The notes: a model not told the origin generated them from the sequence alone. Positions 12,724-27,000 are shown, counted from the stretch's first letter. The stretch: DNA of 64,000 bases from Micropterus salmoides (GCF_014851395.1 NW_024044348.1:28678676-28742675), one strand, 5' to 3'. Program-made: numbers and translations.

Positions 12724-12916
12724 GTTGTTTGATCCATCAACCTACGGACGCTTTTGCATTTCCCCAGTAGCTCCTGGCAGAGGACATTTAGGGGAATCAC
12801 GTTTTCCTCTTTCGTGGGTGTGTCAAGCAGGCTACAGAGTCTTTTAATGTCGTTCAAAGTAAAAGCTCAGTTCAACTCCAAAAACTGCATTACAGTAAAC
12901 AATCTTCTCGCGCTTT
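12724..12916 (+). repeat. dispersed repeat, copy B, split by a Tc1 insertion
   Basis: Homologous to 5114-5300. Its right part is interrupted at the TA at 12917-12918, where Tc1-like element 3 inserted; whether the repeat continues beyond 14527 cannot be judged from only two copies. Confidence 0.55.
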
Positions 12917-12918
12917 TA

Positions 12919-14525
12919 CAGTGCCTTGCAAAAGTATTCGGCCCCCTTGAACTTTTCGACCTTTTGCCACATTGCAGGCTTCAAACATAAAGATATAAAA
13001 CTGCAATTTTTTGTGAAGAACCAACAACAAGTGGGACACAATCATGAAGTGGAACGAAATTTATTGGATATTTCAACCTTTTTTAACAAATAAAAAACTG
13101 AAAAATTGGGCGTGCAAAATCATTCAGCCCCCTTAAGTTAATACTTTGTAGCGCCACCTTTTGCTGCGATTAAAGCTGTAAGTCACTTGTGGTACGTCTC
13201 TATCAGTTTTGCACATCGAGAGACAGAAATTTTTGCCCATTCCTCCTTGCAAAACAGCTCGAGCTCAATGAGGTTGGATGGAGAGCGTTTGTGAACAGCA
13301 GTTTTCAGTTCTTTCCACAGATTCTCGATTGGATTCAGGTCTGGACTTTGACTTGGCCATTCTAACACTGGATATGTTTATTTGTGAACCATTCCAGTGT
13401 AGATTTTGCTTTATGTTTTGGATCATTGTCTTGTTGGAAGACAAATCTCCATCCCAGTCTCAGGTCTTTTGCAGACTCCATCAGGTTTTCTTCCAGAATG
13501 GTCCTGTATTTGGCTCCATCCATCTTCCCATCAATTTTAACCATCTTACCTGTCCCTGCTGAAGAAAAGCAGGCCCAAACCATGATGCTGCCACCACCAT
13601 GTTTGACAGTGGGGATGGTGTGTTCAGGGTGATGAGCTGTGTTGCCTTTACGCCAAACATAACGTTTTGCATTGTTGCCAAAAAGTTCGATTTTGGTTTC
13701 ATCTGACCAGAGCACCTTCTTCCACATGTTTGGTGTGTCTCCCAGGTGGCTTGTGGCAAACTTTAAACAAGACTTTTTATGGATATCTTTAAGAAATGGC
13801 TTTCTTCTTGCCACTCTTCCATAAAGGCCAGATTTGTGCAGTATACAACTGATTGTTGTCCTATGGACAGAGTCTCCCACCTCAGCTGTAGATCTCTGCA
13901 ATTCATCCAGAGTGATCATGGGCCTCTTGGCTGCATCTCTGATCAGTCTTCTCCTTGTAAGAGCTGAAAGTTTAGAGGGACGGCCGGCTCTTCGTAGATT
14001 TGCAGTGGTCTGATACTCCTTCCATTTCAATATTATCGCTTGCACAGTGCTCCTTGGGATGTTTAAAGCTTGGGAAATCTTTTTGTATCCAAATCCGGCT
14101 TTAAACTTTTCCACAACAGTATCTCGGACCTGCCTGGTGTGTTCCTTGTTCTTCATGATGCTCTCTGCGCTTTAAACGGACCTCTGAGACTATCGTAGAG
14201 CAGGTGCATTTATACGGAGACTTGATTTCACACAGGTGGATTCTATTTATCATCATTAGTCATTTAGGTCAACATTGGATCATTCAGAGATCCTCACTGA
14301 ACGTCTGGAGAGAGTTTGCTGCACTGAAAGTAAAGGGGCTGAATAATTTTGCACGCCCAATTTTTCAGTTTTTTATTTGTTAAAAAGGTTTGAAATATCC
14401 AATAAATTTCATTCATAATTGTGTCCCACTTGTTGTTGATTCTTCACAAAAAATTGCAGTTTGAAGCCTGAAATGTGGCAAAAGGTCGAAAAGTTCAAGG
14501 GGGCGAATACTTTCGCAAGGCACTG
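12919..14525 (-). mobile_element. Tc1-like DNA transposon, well preserved (element 3)
   Basis: The element sits between TA dinucleotides at 12917-12918 and 14526-14527. Its left end starts CAGTGCCTTGCAAAAGTATT and the right end is the reverse complement with a few mismatches. Further matching sequence extends inward (the cgaccttttgccacatt and caacaacaagtgggacacaa motifs occur at both ends), so the inverted repeats span about 200 bp. The transposase gene runs on the minus strand and is nearly intact. It is the youngest-looking of the three Tc1-like elements here. Confidence 0.95.
13138..14156 (-). pseudogene. Tc1-like transposase, nearly intact (element 3)
   Basis: The enzyme would cut and paste the element through its TIRs. 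The start ATG at 14154-14156 (MKNKEHTRQVRDTVVEKF) opens 264 uninterrupted codons. They cover a paired-type helix-turn-helix (GYKKISQALNIPRSTVQAII), a GRPSKLS linker resembling a GRPR/AT-hook-like motif, the HTH-2 region, and the first two catalytic Asp residues (LWSDETK, FQQDNDPKH). A one-base frameshift near 13365 separates this from the last part, which still has [10 protein letters not shown] with the catalytic Glu. A TGA (around 13183) then interrupts the last 15 or so codons, which run to TAA at 13138. Total length, about 340 residues, is that of full Tc1 transposases. Only two lesions are visible. Confidence 0.92.
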
Positions 14526-14527
14526 TA

Positions 14528-15090
14528 TTCTGTAGGTAAAACCGTAAAGAGGAAATGATTATGTGAGCAACAGTTGCTGCCATTACTGAGATTTTTTGAA
14601 GCACCGCTATCAAAGCACCATAATCTGGCTGCGAGACAGATATTGTTGGTTGATACATAATCACTGACAGAATCAACGTGTTTCCCTTGTCATTGTTTGT
14701 ATAAACAATAAATCTATTATGTGGTTTAAAATGGACTGTGGTGCAGAAATAGTGATAGTGCTTCACACTCTTGGCTTACATTTTCCATGTTATCTGTCAG
14801 TGTCCAAGTTGCAATAACATATGGTTTTACTGAATAATTAAGAAAATATAATTTCTTAATATATCTACCTGAAGAAACCTAATTTCTTGACTGGCCACTC
14901 TCTGCACCTTTTGTGCTGTATCAGCCACCATAGCTGTCCTACATACTTAGAAAGGGTAGGGCAGTGGTTGACTGGACAGTTGGTCGCAACCTCACCGCTA
15001 GATGCCACTGAATCTTACACACTGAACCTTTAAGCATTTAGCACAAAGTGCAGCTGAGTGGGAAGCGGGCATGACGAGAGTGCTTTTAAG

Positions 15091-15138
<48 letters not shown>

Positions 15139-15631
15139 TTCCTAGTTTGCTGACAGGCTCATTTATTCAGAATTTACACAGGTTTTTATCCTGTGTAAAT
15201 GCATGCCGGTATTATTAGTATATATGCGCTAATTGTAGATAAATTGGTATTAGCGTTTAACAGCCCATTAATGACAATTAAAAAAGAAAACTTCACTTAT
15301 GTAATGAGTTGCATGTTGCATAGTTTGCCCACTAGAGAGCACTTTGCAACTGCCCTGTTGGCAACAGCCCCAAATGCATCACAGAACAAAGAAATCAGCT
15401 GACTGGAGTCAAGTAGAGCATACAGAACCCACAACATAGATTATCTGTGTTCCCGGTGAGTTGGTCATTTGTCACTAAATACTGTACATTAGTTAAATAA
15501 TTAAAATAGCCCTCAACCCAAACATTCCTGACAACAGTCATGACCATACTTGCCAAACCTCCCGATTACCCAGGAGACTCCCATTTTTCATTGGCCTCTC
15601 CCAGTTATCTCCCCAGGTCACAAAAGTATGT
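14528..15631. other. non-coding stretch with a TA microsatellite
   Basis: No gene is visible. It contains a (TA)n run at 15093-15133. Around 15540-15625 the sequence (ttgccaaacctcccgattac, ggagactccc) looks like a repeat fragment, but I cannot define it. Confidence 0.4.
15093..15133. repeat. (TA)n microsatellite
   Basis: About 20 uninterrupted TA units. Confidence 0.97.
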
Positions 15632-15639
15632 TTAATGTT

Positions 15640-16418
15640 CAGTGTTGGGCAAGTTACTTCCAAAATGTAATACATTATAGATTACTAGTTACTGTTATTT
15701 AAGAGTAATTACTTATATTACAATATTACCCTCTCTGAATTGTAATGCTTTACACTACTTTTGCGTTACTTCCACTGCTATGTAATGGGCGCATTTTTCA
15801 GATAGTAAGATGGGCCTGCATAGGAGGGTGCTAGTGATGTGCAGAGTTTTATCTGCAGATCGGGTGGGTCTTTGTCATAAAAATTCACCTTCTGATTAAT
15901 GGTTGAAATTGGATGAATCGTCTCCACATTAAGAAAGACATGCTGTGTGCATTTACGCACGAGATACTGCAGCATAACGTCACTGATTATTTGAATCTCT
16001 CAACACTTCGACAGGATCGTTAAAGATGAATTGACAGTAGCCTCTCTGATCATGACACATAGCCAATAGAAATCTGATCCATCAGGGGAGCTACCATCTT
16101 GTTAAGAGGAGTTGAGCTCTCCTGTAGTTAGCACCCTGCCTACAATCTCGACTATCGGATTCCCGCAACAGGAAATAATGTTACTCTTTTACTCATGGAT
16201 TTGTTTTTCTGATGCCAAAATGTTTCTCGTTGTTGGCGAATTATTAAAAAAACAAAACACCACTAAATTTCAGCTTAAAATGTGTTCTAACGTTACTGAG
16301 ATTGTAACGGGGATAATATAGCCATTTTTTTTAGTTATACGTTATATTACTGTAAAAAGCAAAAAGCAATACAGTACTGTAATTGCGTTACTGTTGTAAC
16401 ACGTTACTCCCAACATTG
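15640..16418. mobile_element. hAT-like non-autonomous DNA element
   Basis: The left end reads cagtgttgggcaagttactt and the right end is its imperfect reverse complement (gtaacacgttactcccaacattg), giving TIRs that start CARTGTTGGG. The flanks carry an 8-bp target duplication with one mismatch: ttaatgtt at 15632-15639 and ttagtgtt at 16419-16426. An 8-bp duplication is the hallmark of hAT transposons. The subterminal regions at both ends are rich in gttactt/taacgtta motifs. The 779-bp interior has no transposase frame, so it would depend on an enzyme made elsewhere. Confidence 0.8.
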
Positions 16419-16426
16419 TTAGTGTT

Positions 16427-17944
16427 ACAGTAGTTGAATGGTGAAGGCAACACCGTTGACAAACTTGATTGTAGATTTATCTCTGAAACAATGTGGCCGT
16501 TAACAAGTGGTCGTATCATTTCTCCCTAGTTAATCACTCTAACTATTCTCTAACATTACTTAAAGCTGCTGACGCTGCACATAGTTAAATTAGATTACCC
16601 ACAAAGCTAGCTAATGCCATGTTTATCAGTGGAAGAGCGCTAAAGTTAATGAGTGGTTAAACTGTAGCATTTAACTTATTCTGCCTAAATGAAGTAATGG
16701 TAAGTATATCTGCAAGCTGCATGCCTGTAAGTTAGTTACAGTTAGTGCGTCTGAAATTATTAAACCGGAGGGGACACGTAGGCTTCATAGCCAAACAAAT
16801 TTATCTTAGTTCACTTTCAGATGTGAAACGTTAGTGAAATCTCAAAGTTGCAAGTCCTCGTGTTTGTAGACAGTTATGTAGTAGGCCTATTAGATGCATT
16901 CAACAGCAGCGTTTCCTCTGGGTCACTGTATCATAAATGGCATGTATTTAGACAGCCAGATGGTTGTTGAAAAATAGTTTCTAGTAGCTTGCTTTGGATA
17001 GAATTAAAAGAGAGAGCTGGTAAAGGAATAAACTAGATGTTGTTTGGGACAGCTCTTTTATTTTAACTTTAGTATTATTATCATTTACACATACTGTTAA
17101 AACCAACCTCATCTTGAAGTGAGAAAATGTATAAGAAAAGGAAAATCTAGAAGTTCAAAATGAAACAATTACTTTGTTTACTGGTTTGTGTATCTTTGGT
17201 GGGTTACATGGGCAAAAGTGTTAAATGCATAAAACCACAGACTGTTTTTTGTTAATCATTTAAAAATATATTTATTTATGTGCAATTGTTTACATATTCA
17301 GTCATTGAGACTGTAATCTAAGGCTTTTTTAACATAATCTATTCAAGAAAAGATATTATAGCCCACATACATAAACAGCTTTCAAAAGCAAAATATCAGC
17401 TGCCTACCAGCCTAAGTGTAGTTTCTACAGAAGGGGTCTACTTGCCAAATCATTTTCATAATCAAAATATCAGCTCTTTTTCACTTTAATATCAGCATCA
17501 GCCCCCAAACCCATATCAGTCGGGCTCTAGTTTTATGTATGTTAGGGTTTTCCGTGTATCTTTTCAATTTGTTTTTCTTTTCACTTTTGCTCTCTTGATG
17601 AGCAGCAGCTGAGATTGTTGCAGGTTTAAATATACTCGATCATAGGGATCATATTGTTCATTCTGCTTGAATATTATTTGCATTCAAGCTTGAGATGAAA
17701 CAATAGAAAATTTGGTCAGTCATCTGTAAGTTATTTAGTCTAAATATGAATACATGCACACGCTTACATATGTGCAAGTCCCTGCACTCATGCTGTAGTG
17801 TTTAAGTACAGCCTCACAGAGCCTCACATGGCTGTCCATCAGATGCTCTAGTCTTGTCGTTTTATGGTCACAAACTGTCTGCACATTACTGTATGTAACC
17901 ATAAATTGCTGTAGGGTTGTCTTAAGGAGACACAGTAGCAACCT

Positions 17945-18007
<63 letters not shown>

Positions 18008-21000
18008 CACTGCAGAGATTCCAAAATCATTATGACTAAAAAGTTTTTTTCCAGCAATATAGATTAATAATGTAGTGTAATAGTAACATACTGAATGTAC
18101 AACATTCATCATTTGTACTTTAAAATGTACAACATATAGATGGCAACATGGTTAACACCTTGAACATCTTACTCTTTGTCCAGGTTTACAGTGATATGAT
18201 CCTCTCTTGCTTCCTCCAGTATCCCTCCTTTGTTCACCGCTCTGTTTGACTTCACAGAGCTGCCTCATGATGCAAGATTATTAATTAAGCAAACTAAGAT
18301 CTGAATGAACTCCTCCACAGCAGCATTATCTTCAGGCTATCAGATTGAGATGTATAGAAGCATAAATCCAAATTGGTTGCATAAGGGACATTTTCCTCTT
18401 TCCCTGATGACTAATTATATCAGATACTGTGCAATAAAAGTTTCTACTATTTACAGGCCATGTAACCACACTGCATACTAAAACACCAACCGCAAATAGC
18501 TTACAGTACATTAGTTGACCAGAGTCATTGTAATAATTTCACTTTTACTGTATGTTGTGCACTGAAGTGACTGATGCAATAGATTGCACCCAGATGCAGC
18601 TACCACAGCCCCGGGGAGCCTAAGGCCAACTCTTGAACTGGAAGTAATGTTAGTCCTAATATGATATTACAGTATTTTATGAATGAGAAGTAACACTGCT
18701 GCTTAGTGCCTGGGTAGCAACACACCGATTTACACTTTCTGAATTTACCCTCCAGTAGGCCTCTAGCTTAACAGTATTGCCTTTCACAGTTAATTATGTT
18801 TGGATTGCTCCTGTACAGGATTATTCATGAGAGAGAAAGACATAAACATGAATCCTTGCTTTCCTCAAACTTTTTGTTTTACTCAATTTTGATTTAATTT
18901 CATATTCGCTGTTGAATTTATTTAATTATGATAAAGTAATGACCTAATTTATCAAAGGGAATCAATAAAATGTGGTTATCTTAACATACTGCTTAACTTA
19001 AGCTAGGTGATGTGTACAGACCTTTCTTTGATCCTTAGAAACTGGGTGGTTCACCGGTGCTTATTAATTTCTCCCTTTAAGTGGAGCAAGCTGTTCTCTC
19101 AGTCCACCAGAGTTTGTTACTTCCTCCAGCAGAGGTAGTGCTTAACCGTAAAGATTTTGCAATTGTTTTGAGACACACACAACCATGTCAGTGAGTCAGT
19201 TATTCTATGCACCTCGTGATTCTGAGCCCATCTTCTTGCTGTTCAGATCTGGCTATGGTCGCCTTTTGCTTTGCTACCTCTTGTTTCTGAGGCATCTCCT
19301 CAGGAGAGCTTGCTGAAGATATCCTGACTATATTCCTTGATGTGACAAGTTCAAACTATTCTCAATTAATGCATAAATCTGATTGTGAGTAGGCATGTTT
19401 TATTTTATGTCACTGATCATGCAGCCACATGCTAGTAGGCATCAAGTAAGGTATGCAGACATCGGAATTTAGAAGTACAGAAGAAGACACATATGTTAAA
19501 TGGGGGCCTCAGTACCTAAATAGCCAGTTGGAAAAGGAAAAAGAAAAAAAAAATCAGTTTCTGTATTAGACAGCCATTCTGTGTACATACCAATATGAGG
19601 GTGTCCCAGCAAGACAGCCCCATGATTTAGTGCTCACATCTCATTGGGCTGATCCACATTGCATTGTCTAAAGAATGAGGATTGGTTGCCTTCACCTGCA
19701 TCGAAAGACTACTATTTGTCGCACGCTGTAGTTTAGGCTCGTCCATATGGCTTAAATGGATGTCTGGGTCATTAATCTCTATAAGGAGAGGAGATGGCAC
19801 TACAGGCCATGTTAAGGCGCTCCTCCCCTCGGATGAAGCCTCATGGCCAGCAGCCTACCTCTTTACACACTCATGTTCCTTCCCACGTCTGACAGGATCC
19901 CTCAACACCCACAGAGCCTCAGAAAGCCAGAAACATCTTAATTCGTGGAGACGACACCAAAGTCACACTCTGGGTGACAAACTCTCATGAATACAGATGA
20001 CAAGTGCCATGAAGTTTTTATTGCATATATAGTGAGTAATATATCCAAGGGGAAGGCAGGGAAATTGTCTTCAAGTGATTATGGATTTGTTTTCTTCTGC
20101 CTTGCTGCATGGAATTGAACAGACAAATCAAAGATCAAAATGCATTTTGTATAAGGATAACTGAAGAGTAAACTCAGAAAAAGGTTAACCGTATTCAATG
20201 CAGACATTGTCATTGATTTTCTCTCGTCTCGTTACCATTATTAGTCTCTTAAAAGAATAATAAAGAAGGAATAATTTTCGAGTTGGAAATATGATTATTA
20301 TCAGCTTCTTTACTGAGAGTTAGATAAGAACACTGACACCACTCTACGTGAACTTCAGACAGAGCCAGGCTAGCTGTTTCCCCAGTTTACAATCGTTGGC
20401 TCAGCTGCTGGCATCATCATCTTCATATGTAGTATATAGACAATGAGAGTGGTATTAATCTTATCACCTAAATCCCAGCAAGAAGGCCAATACATGTATT
20501 TCCCAAAATGTCAAACTTTCTTGAAGAATGAAGTTATCTTTAAGGTACTGCATACTCAATACAAATAAACCCCTAACTGCTTGTGTCATGGATTTGCAAA
20601 AAAGAAATGTAAACACATGTTTACTTAAGAATGACCATTTTGTTACAGAGATTTCTGTGTACCAAAGGTACATTGGTACATTGGTCACTTTAGGAGGCAT
20701 GTTTCAATTTTATGAACTGGCTTGACTAACTTATACAGGAAGACTTACAATAGAGAGAATTAAGAGTTTCAGGTTTCTGCATGTTATATAACATATTGAA
20801 CACTTAAGAAGAAATTGGCTTTTTGGCTGATTATTCGATAAACAAGTCACCAACTACCTCTTTTCAAATTTGGGCTTTAATGACTATTAATTACATGTTC
20901 ACTGTCTTCACACCAGAAAAACCTTCAATTTCTAAATCACCAAAATCACAGGCAGTGAAAAGGGAGCCCTTTCTTAATCATGTTTGCTGATTATTCCTGG

Positions 21001-24000
21001 GTTAATGGTACAAGGGAAATAAATAGAAAGGTCGAGTAGAGCGGAATCAATTTACTTTTTTTAGAGAACAGAGAGCGATGTGATGGCAAATGGAAAGTAG
21101 TAAGGTTGCTCTGTAGGAAGAATATGTCCTCATAGTCTTACAGATAAAACAGCATTCTGCTGGAGCAAGGCAATTAAGGACTGTGTGAGCTGTAATATCG
21201 AGACAAATAACTGGTTGTTTAATCCACAAGCTAAGTGCTTAGGAAGACTTTTTTCACTTTATTATATCTTTCTCATTGTCTGCTAAGCCATTGCCAATGA
21301 TTGAAGGTTGTTGGAATTGTTTATGGCTAATAAAAATGATATTTTAATTGCATAATAGGGACTTACTTTCCTAAAAGTTTGCCTGTGCTCTGGTGTTACA
21401 AAAAGAACTGATCTTGCTGCTTAATGGTGGTGACTCATCATTTGCACCCTGGAAAAAAAGGGTCAGATTTGCATATGTTTAATTTGAGCACACTGGATGT
21501 GCTTTGAATGTATATGGCCTGAATCAGGTTTGTGTTTGTGTTTCATCTGAGAATACAGGCACTGAATAAAACAGCGGTTAATGACATGATAATGGCAGCT
21601 AAAATGCGACACTGACAAGTCAAATGTGACTGAAACAATGGTGCTATGCATTTTTAATTGGTGATGGAAGCAATTACCATACATTTAGACTTGCTAAAAA
21701 AGCCTCTAATACACCCTGTTGCTAGTACCAGTAACTAGGGTCCTTGCTGCTAATATAACCTCTGGCTCACTTAAAAGGCAACCAGAGAGCTTTACCGCTG
21801 TCCAGTCCTTTCAGTACTTACCAGTGTTTTACCATACCCAATGGCAATTACTGTGAAGCTGCTGAAGCCATAAAGGGAGTAAGCCACCCTCACCATAAGT
21901 ATCTACCGGAAATACAAATCAGAGAAACTGCTCTCAGGGTCTTTCACAAATTTCCGTTTTAAATCATGTAAAGAAATGCTCCTTGGTTCACTGCAAAAAT
22001 GAACCCAGGCGAAGTACAGCAGGGCTCATTGCAGAGAAGGGCCAACAATATGGTGAATTGTTAATGATGGCATGGCTGATGGTTTGTTTGTTTCAGCTGG
22101 TGAAGTGACGGCACATTAGAATGTCGTTAGAGATATTGGTTGTATTCAGCCGGGCCTGCTACTGCTGCGCGATAATAAAATGCTTTGGAATGAGGCCATG
22201 ATGAGTTGAAAAAGGTTAGCCCGAGGGAGGACAGCTGCAATGTCTCACACTTCTATTGTTGTGCTTTCAGGGGAGCTGCTGTCAAAATGAATCTTGCTGA
22301 TGACTGTCTAGCCATTGATTATCCACCATGTTTATTGATAATACCTTGATCGGATGATTCAAAGTATATTAATCCAAAAAGAGCATGTACGTAGTAATTT
22401 CTTCTGTAATTTTTCATGCTCACAAACTTCTTATCAAGGCCAGGAGATTATCTGAAGCACTAGAAGGAATGCAAGCAAACATCTAGACAAGTCATCAACC
22501 AGGGCTAAGACACTCAAATACACTGACATTTACACCTATGGATGCTTTAAAGTCTCTGGCTGCCCTGGCCAACATGTCATGGACTGCTGGAGAAAAATGG
22601 ATCAACATCCCAGCTTCACACAGTGGAAACTAAAGCCAACATTTGAGTTTACAGCCTTCTTCCTGTGAACTCATAACTAACTAGCTACCTGTGTCAATTA
22701 CAAAGATTCAAATTTGCCGCATTACAGTTCAGTTTGATTACACAATGTTTATTGCAGACTAGAGACAATTTTGTGCAAAGTACAGTACCTTTAAAGCAAT
22801 TCTTGTTCTAATGAAAGAGATAATAAAACGGAAAATAATGGCAGTAATTATTTATTTAAGTAGTAGTTCAAAGCAAGAGCAAATCCAGTCTAACTCAAAG
22901 TCCCAATTCCTCTGGTGTTGTGTCGGTCTAGTCTGTGCACAGATGTGATTGCGTGTTAGGTTCTCTAAATAGTTCAGGACAGGGCAAAGAGGTTGTTCAG
23001 ATAAAGATTTATTGCCCTTTAGTGTCTAGTCATTAGTCTTCCAAAAGAAAATTCCTTTAACGAGCCATTGAGAATACCTTTGGTGATATCCTAAGGTCAG
23101 TGCAGGCTGACTAGTGATAGGCTTCAGTCCAAATAAACATATACATGGCAAAGAAAATGACTCTACATGAGAAGGGTCTGGGAGGATCAGTACGAAGGAT
23201 GAAGAGTCAATCCTGTATCGATTTCCTTCTCTCCCCAGAGGCCCTGCACACAGTCCTTTGGCAAGAGCTGGTCAGGGTCTTGGTGGGAACCACAGAGATA
23301 GGGCTGATAGCGGCTGTGTTGTGAAAAGGCCAAGCTCAGCCTGAGATTAGAAACTTTTATAAGAGAAAGTGAAAGTGTTTGTGCTGTATTGAATTCTGCT
23401 GACCGACTGTATAGCAGTGATCCCAAACCCCTTTGAGGGCTTGGATTCACAATGCGGCAGTTAAAAACTCATCTGTCCACAGTCTCTCCATATGGCTGGA
23501 TGTGGAGTGGTGGAGCACCTCTAATAACCTTTATGGTGCCGCTTGGGGCCCAGGGAGCTGCCTGCATAATCATCTCAACGCAGACAAAGTGCTGAAACCA
23601 TAAATCAGCTGAGCATGCTTGGGCTGAGCCAGTGTTCTCGTGGCCTCGTGGCACAAGTCTTCTGTTTGGCTGGGAGTGTCTCAGAACCTTCTCCCTAGGA
23701 CAGTGACAATTTGTTAATGTCCCCGCCAGAAAAATCTGTCTGAGATGGGAGGCTTGTGAAATGATTAGAGACTTTCAATGTGTCATCGTGTCCTTATTGT
23801 GCCGACTGAAGTCATATTCACAAATGGGTTCTTTTGTTCACCTTTCTAGATGAACAGGAAGTGCAGTAACAGGGCAGTGAAAAGGCTCAGCCATTATATG
23901 ATTTGAAAGTTATTCTATAATTGACAACTTGCAGTACCTACCACTGACACATTACTCATAGTGCTTTCAGCAGTTTGCAACAGTTTCTGGTTGAATGATG

Positions 24001-27000
24001 TTTCCTTTCATTGTGTGCAATGTTTTGCAGCAGCCTTTTGAGAAATGCTTGCTCTTGTTTGGTGGATTTGTCAGGGGTGAAACCAATACATCTGCAGTAA
24101 GAAAAACAGCTGAGGGAGTGATTTATGTACATACAGTGTTCCAAATAGGCATCAACATACCATGTAGCAAATTTTAAGCCTTTGGACTGTATGTATAAGC
24201 CTCAACTAAACTATAAACCTTCAATCTTTGATTATTGTTTAAAAGTAGACGCACAAAATGCCATTTATTCACTATAGCAACCATTATTAATGCTTGATGC
24301 TTAAAGCATCACCTTTTATACTAAAATAAGAAAGAAATGCTGTGCTAGAAACACCTCTGATCTGAATATTCCTGATGTAATACATGCCAAATTTGTGTCT
24401 TTCTGCACTGTAACCTGGGAATGAACATCTAGATGATGCCTGACGCTGCCTCCTCATAAGATTTGTTGATAACAAGGTGCAGGGTATTTCTCCAGGGTGT
24501 TGGGCAGTAGCCAAACCTTGGCTTACAATATAAACAGAAAATGAGGGTCAGGCCCAGGCCAGTCCTGCATCAAGCCTCAGTGGGATTGCCAGCAGATGAA
24601 ATCTGATGACTAGAAAACCACTGGCAAGAACAATGATTCAAATCATCCACCCTATTTGTTTTCTCTTTTGTTTTAATTGTTTTGCGTTGCAGATGCTCAC
24701 AAGTCAGACCAACAGCAGACAGCCTATTAGCTCCCTCTGAATTAGAAGTGAAACAAATAATTGAAGTGACTTCCGAAGACTCACATATGCAGACTCTTCT
24801 GAAGGTTTCCTACGTTCTCCTAAATCTAAAGTCCAATAGAGATGCAGAATGCTGCACAACATGAGATGCAACTCAAATATGTAATTAACCTCTAACTCTT
24901 GTTTCCTGCATCACACAGGTACTAGCTGTTCTTTTAAGGCAAGTGGAATGGAATGTGTAAAGCATCTCATTATTTTAGAGTTCTGAATTTCTTCTTGAAT
25001 GGGTCTTTTGATTTTCTATAATTAGACGTATTTTTCATGCATGCGTTTTTGTCAGCACCAAACAGTACATCTCTCTGTCTGTCCGTCAATCATGATGAGA
25101 AGAATGAGAGAGTGAAAAAAGAAAACCATCTTGTGATGCCCAGGTTGAGAGCCTCTTGTGTAAACTGCACAAGGTGGGGTCTACAAATTGACCCTGTCGA
25201 TACATCATCCTCCACACAGTCAGTCTTTTGCATTAGGAGTGTAAGCCAGATTAGATATGCACACTGTAGATCACACTAAAGAGTTGTTTGCACAGCAGCA
25301 CTTTGCATCTCATAAATCAATACTGGCACGCCACACTTTGAAAAAAAACAAAAACTATAGCAGTCATGTCTGCCATTATCCTTAATGACTGATGCAATGA
25401 CACACAGAGGTTGCTAAGTAACGAGACTCGTCACCTCCATTACTCCTACCACTGTCCCCACACTTAAGCCCCACGTGTGAATGATAAGGCTATAATAATA
25501 ATAATGGGGCAGATAACACTGCGATTCCATAACACATTATAGTATAAATAATCCCAGCAATAAACAAGCTGTGCATAAATTGCCCCAGGCCTTGAGCAAT
25601 TTTCTTGACTGCTTTGTGTGAAACCCATGGGTCACTGCTGGTTCAGAGCAGCTTGAACAGACTCAAATGTAAATGTAAAGTTTACTGTGTAATTGCACAG
25701 CTTGCTGTAGCTTGAGAAAAGGCACCCGGCCTATTAGTGTATAAACTGGCCCTACATGAGTGATGCATGTATGTCTCTGCAGAGACACCGGGTAATCATC
25801 GGAGGCAGCATCTCCCAAAAGGTATAATTAGCAAAGCCTGTAGTGCAGAGGGACATTCCAGAGTGGGATGAAACGACAGTAAATGTTCGAAAAATAATGT
25901 TTGTTAGCAGATTTGGTTGCCTGTTGTTGATTTGATTTGAAAAAGAGGGTCCACAATGTCAGTTATCCTGTGTGTGTTTCAAATATCCCTGAAAAAGTAT
26001 CAAAAAGAATTTCAAATCCCTCAACTTGCAGGGAGAGATCTCTGTGAGTCAAACCTCAAAACTACTAAATAATTCTTGAGCCAGCCATGATACACAGTGC
26101 AGTGACCGTTTTCCCTCTCTTGTTTGTTTACAGACTTGGTTGCCTGTTCTATATTTGAAAAGAAAAAGTCTCCACAATGTGAGTGTTACTTCAACACTTT
26201 CAGTGTTAAATTGATCATGGCAATTTTACTGTGTTAGTAATTGAGTGTTATTTGATGGAGCTTTTTTCTTTCTCTGGAGCACACTTACTAAACAGTTGCT
26301 GACTAAATATTAACTGAACTAACTGCAAAATAGTTCGCTACTCTTTCTATTGTGTGTATTGGGAAAACTATTTTTGCGTATTCTCACTGGATGCATGTAT
26401 ACATTATTTCCAACCCTATGGGTGTGTCAGTGTATGGAGACCCAGACAAAATGCACACTTCTGAGACAGCAGGATGTGCAGCTATCTGCTATAGATGGAC
26501 ATGGTCCTGACTAAAGACAGAAAGGTGTAATCTACAGATCTTATTTGGCTCACTTATTCCCAGTGGTATTGTGGCTGCAGGCACTTAAGGACCCAACTGT
26601 TAATAATACAATAATGAGTCTACATGCAGCTGGTGCCTCCTTGGCTCCTTTTGCTTCAATTCATTGTACAGTTTGGTAAAAGCATCTGACTGGTTATAAG
26701 TCACATGCCTGTGTTCCAATGGCAGCAACAATATTTAGTTGGATTTCAAGAGTTTCCCTTTAGGTGTACAGTTTGACTTTTCATTTCAAGATCACAGCTG
26801 TACTTTATTGTATAAATGAAGAATGAAATAAAAAAGACAACAGGGGTGTTGATATGATTAAAACTGTTAGAGTAAACTGCAAGTTTGACAGTTGACATTT
26901 AATCATTTCAGAATGAAATGGAAATGATTGATTAGTGTGGCTGTTGTTAATGTGAGTCCTCATTATAATCCACAGTGATGATGTGAGTTTAATGAAGGAC

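Noticed and set aside
17735..18112. 125-codon open frame with a Tyr-Ile repeat
   Set aside because: The repeat is only the translation of the (AT)n microsatellite.
23469..23600. Possible last exon of the RII-alpha gene on the minus strand
   Set aside because: A tttcag acceptor is followed by about 40 open codons in a compatible phase, but such matches are common by chance in 10 kb and there is no supporting similarity.
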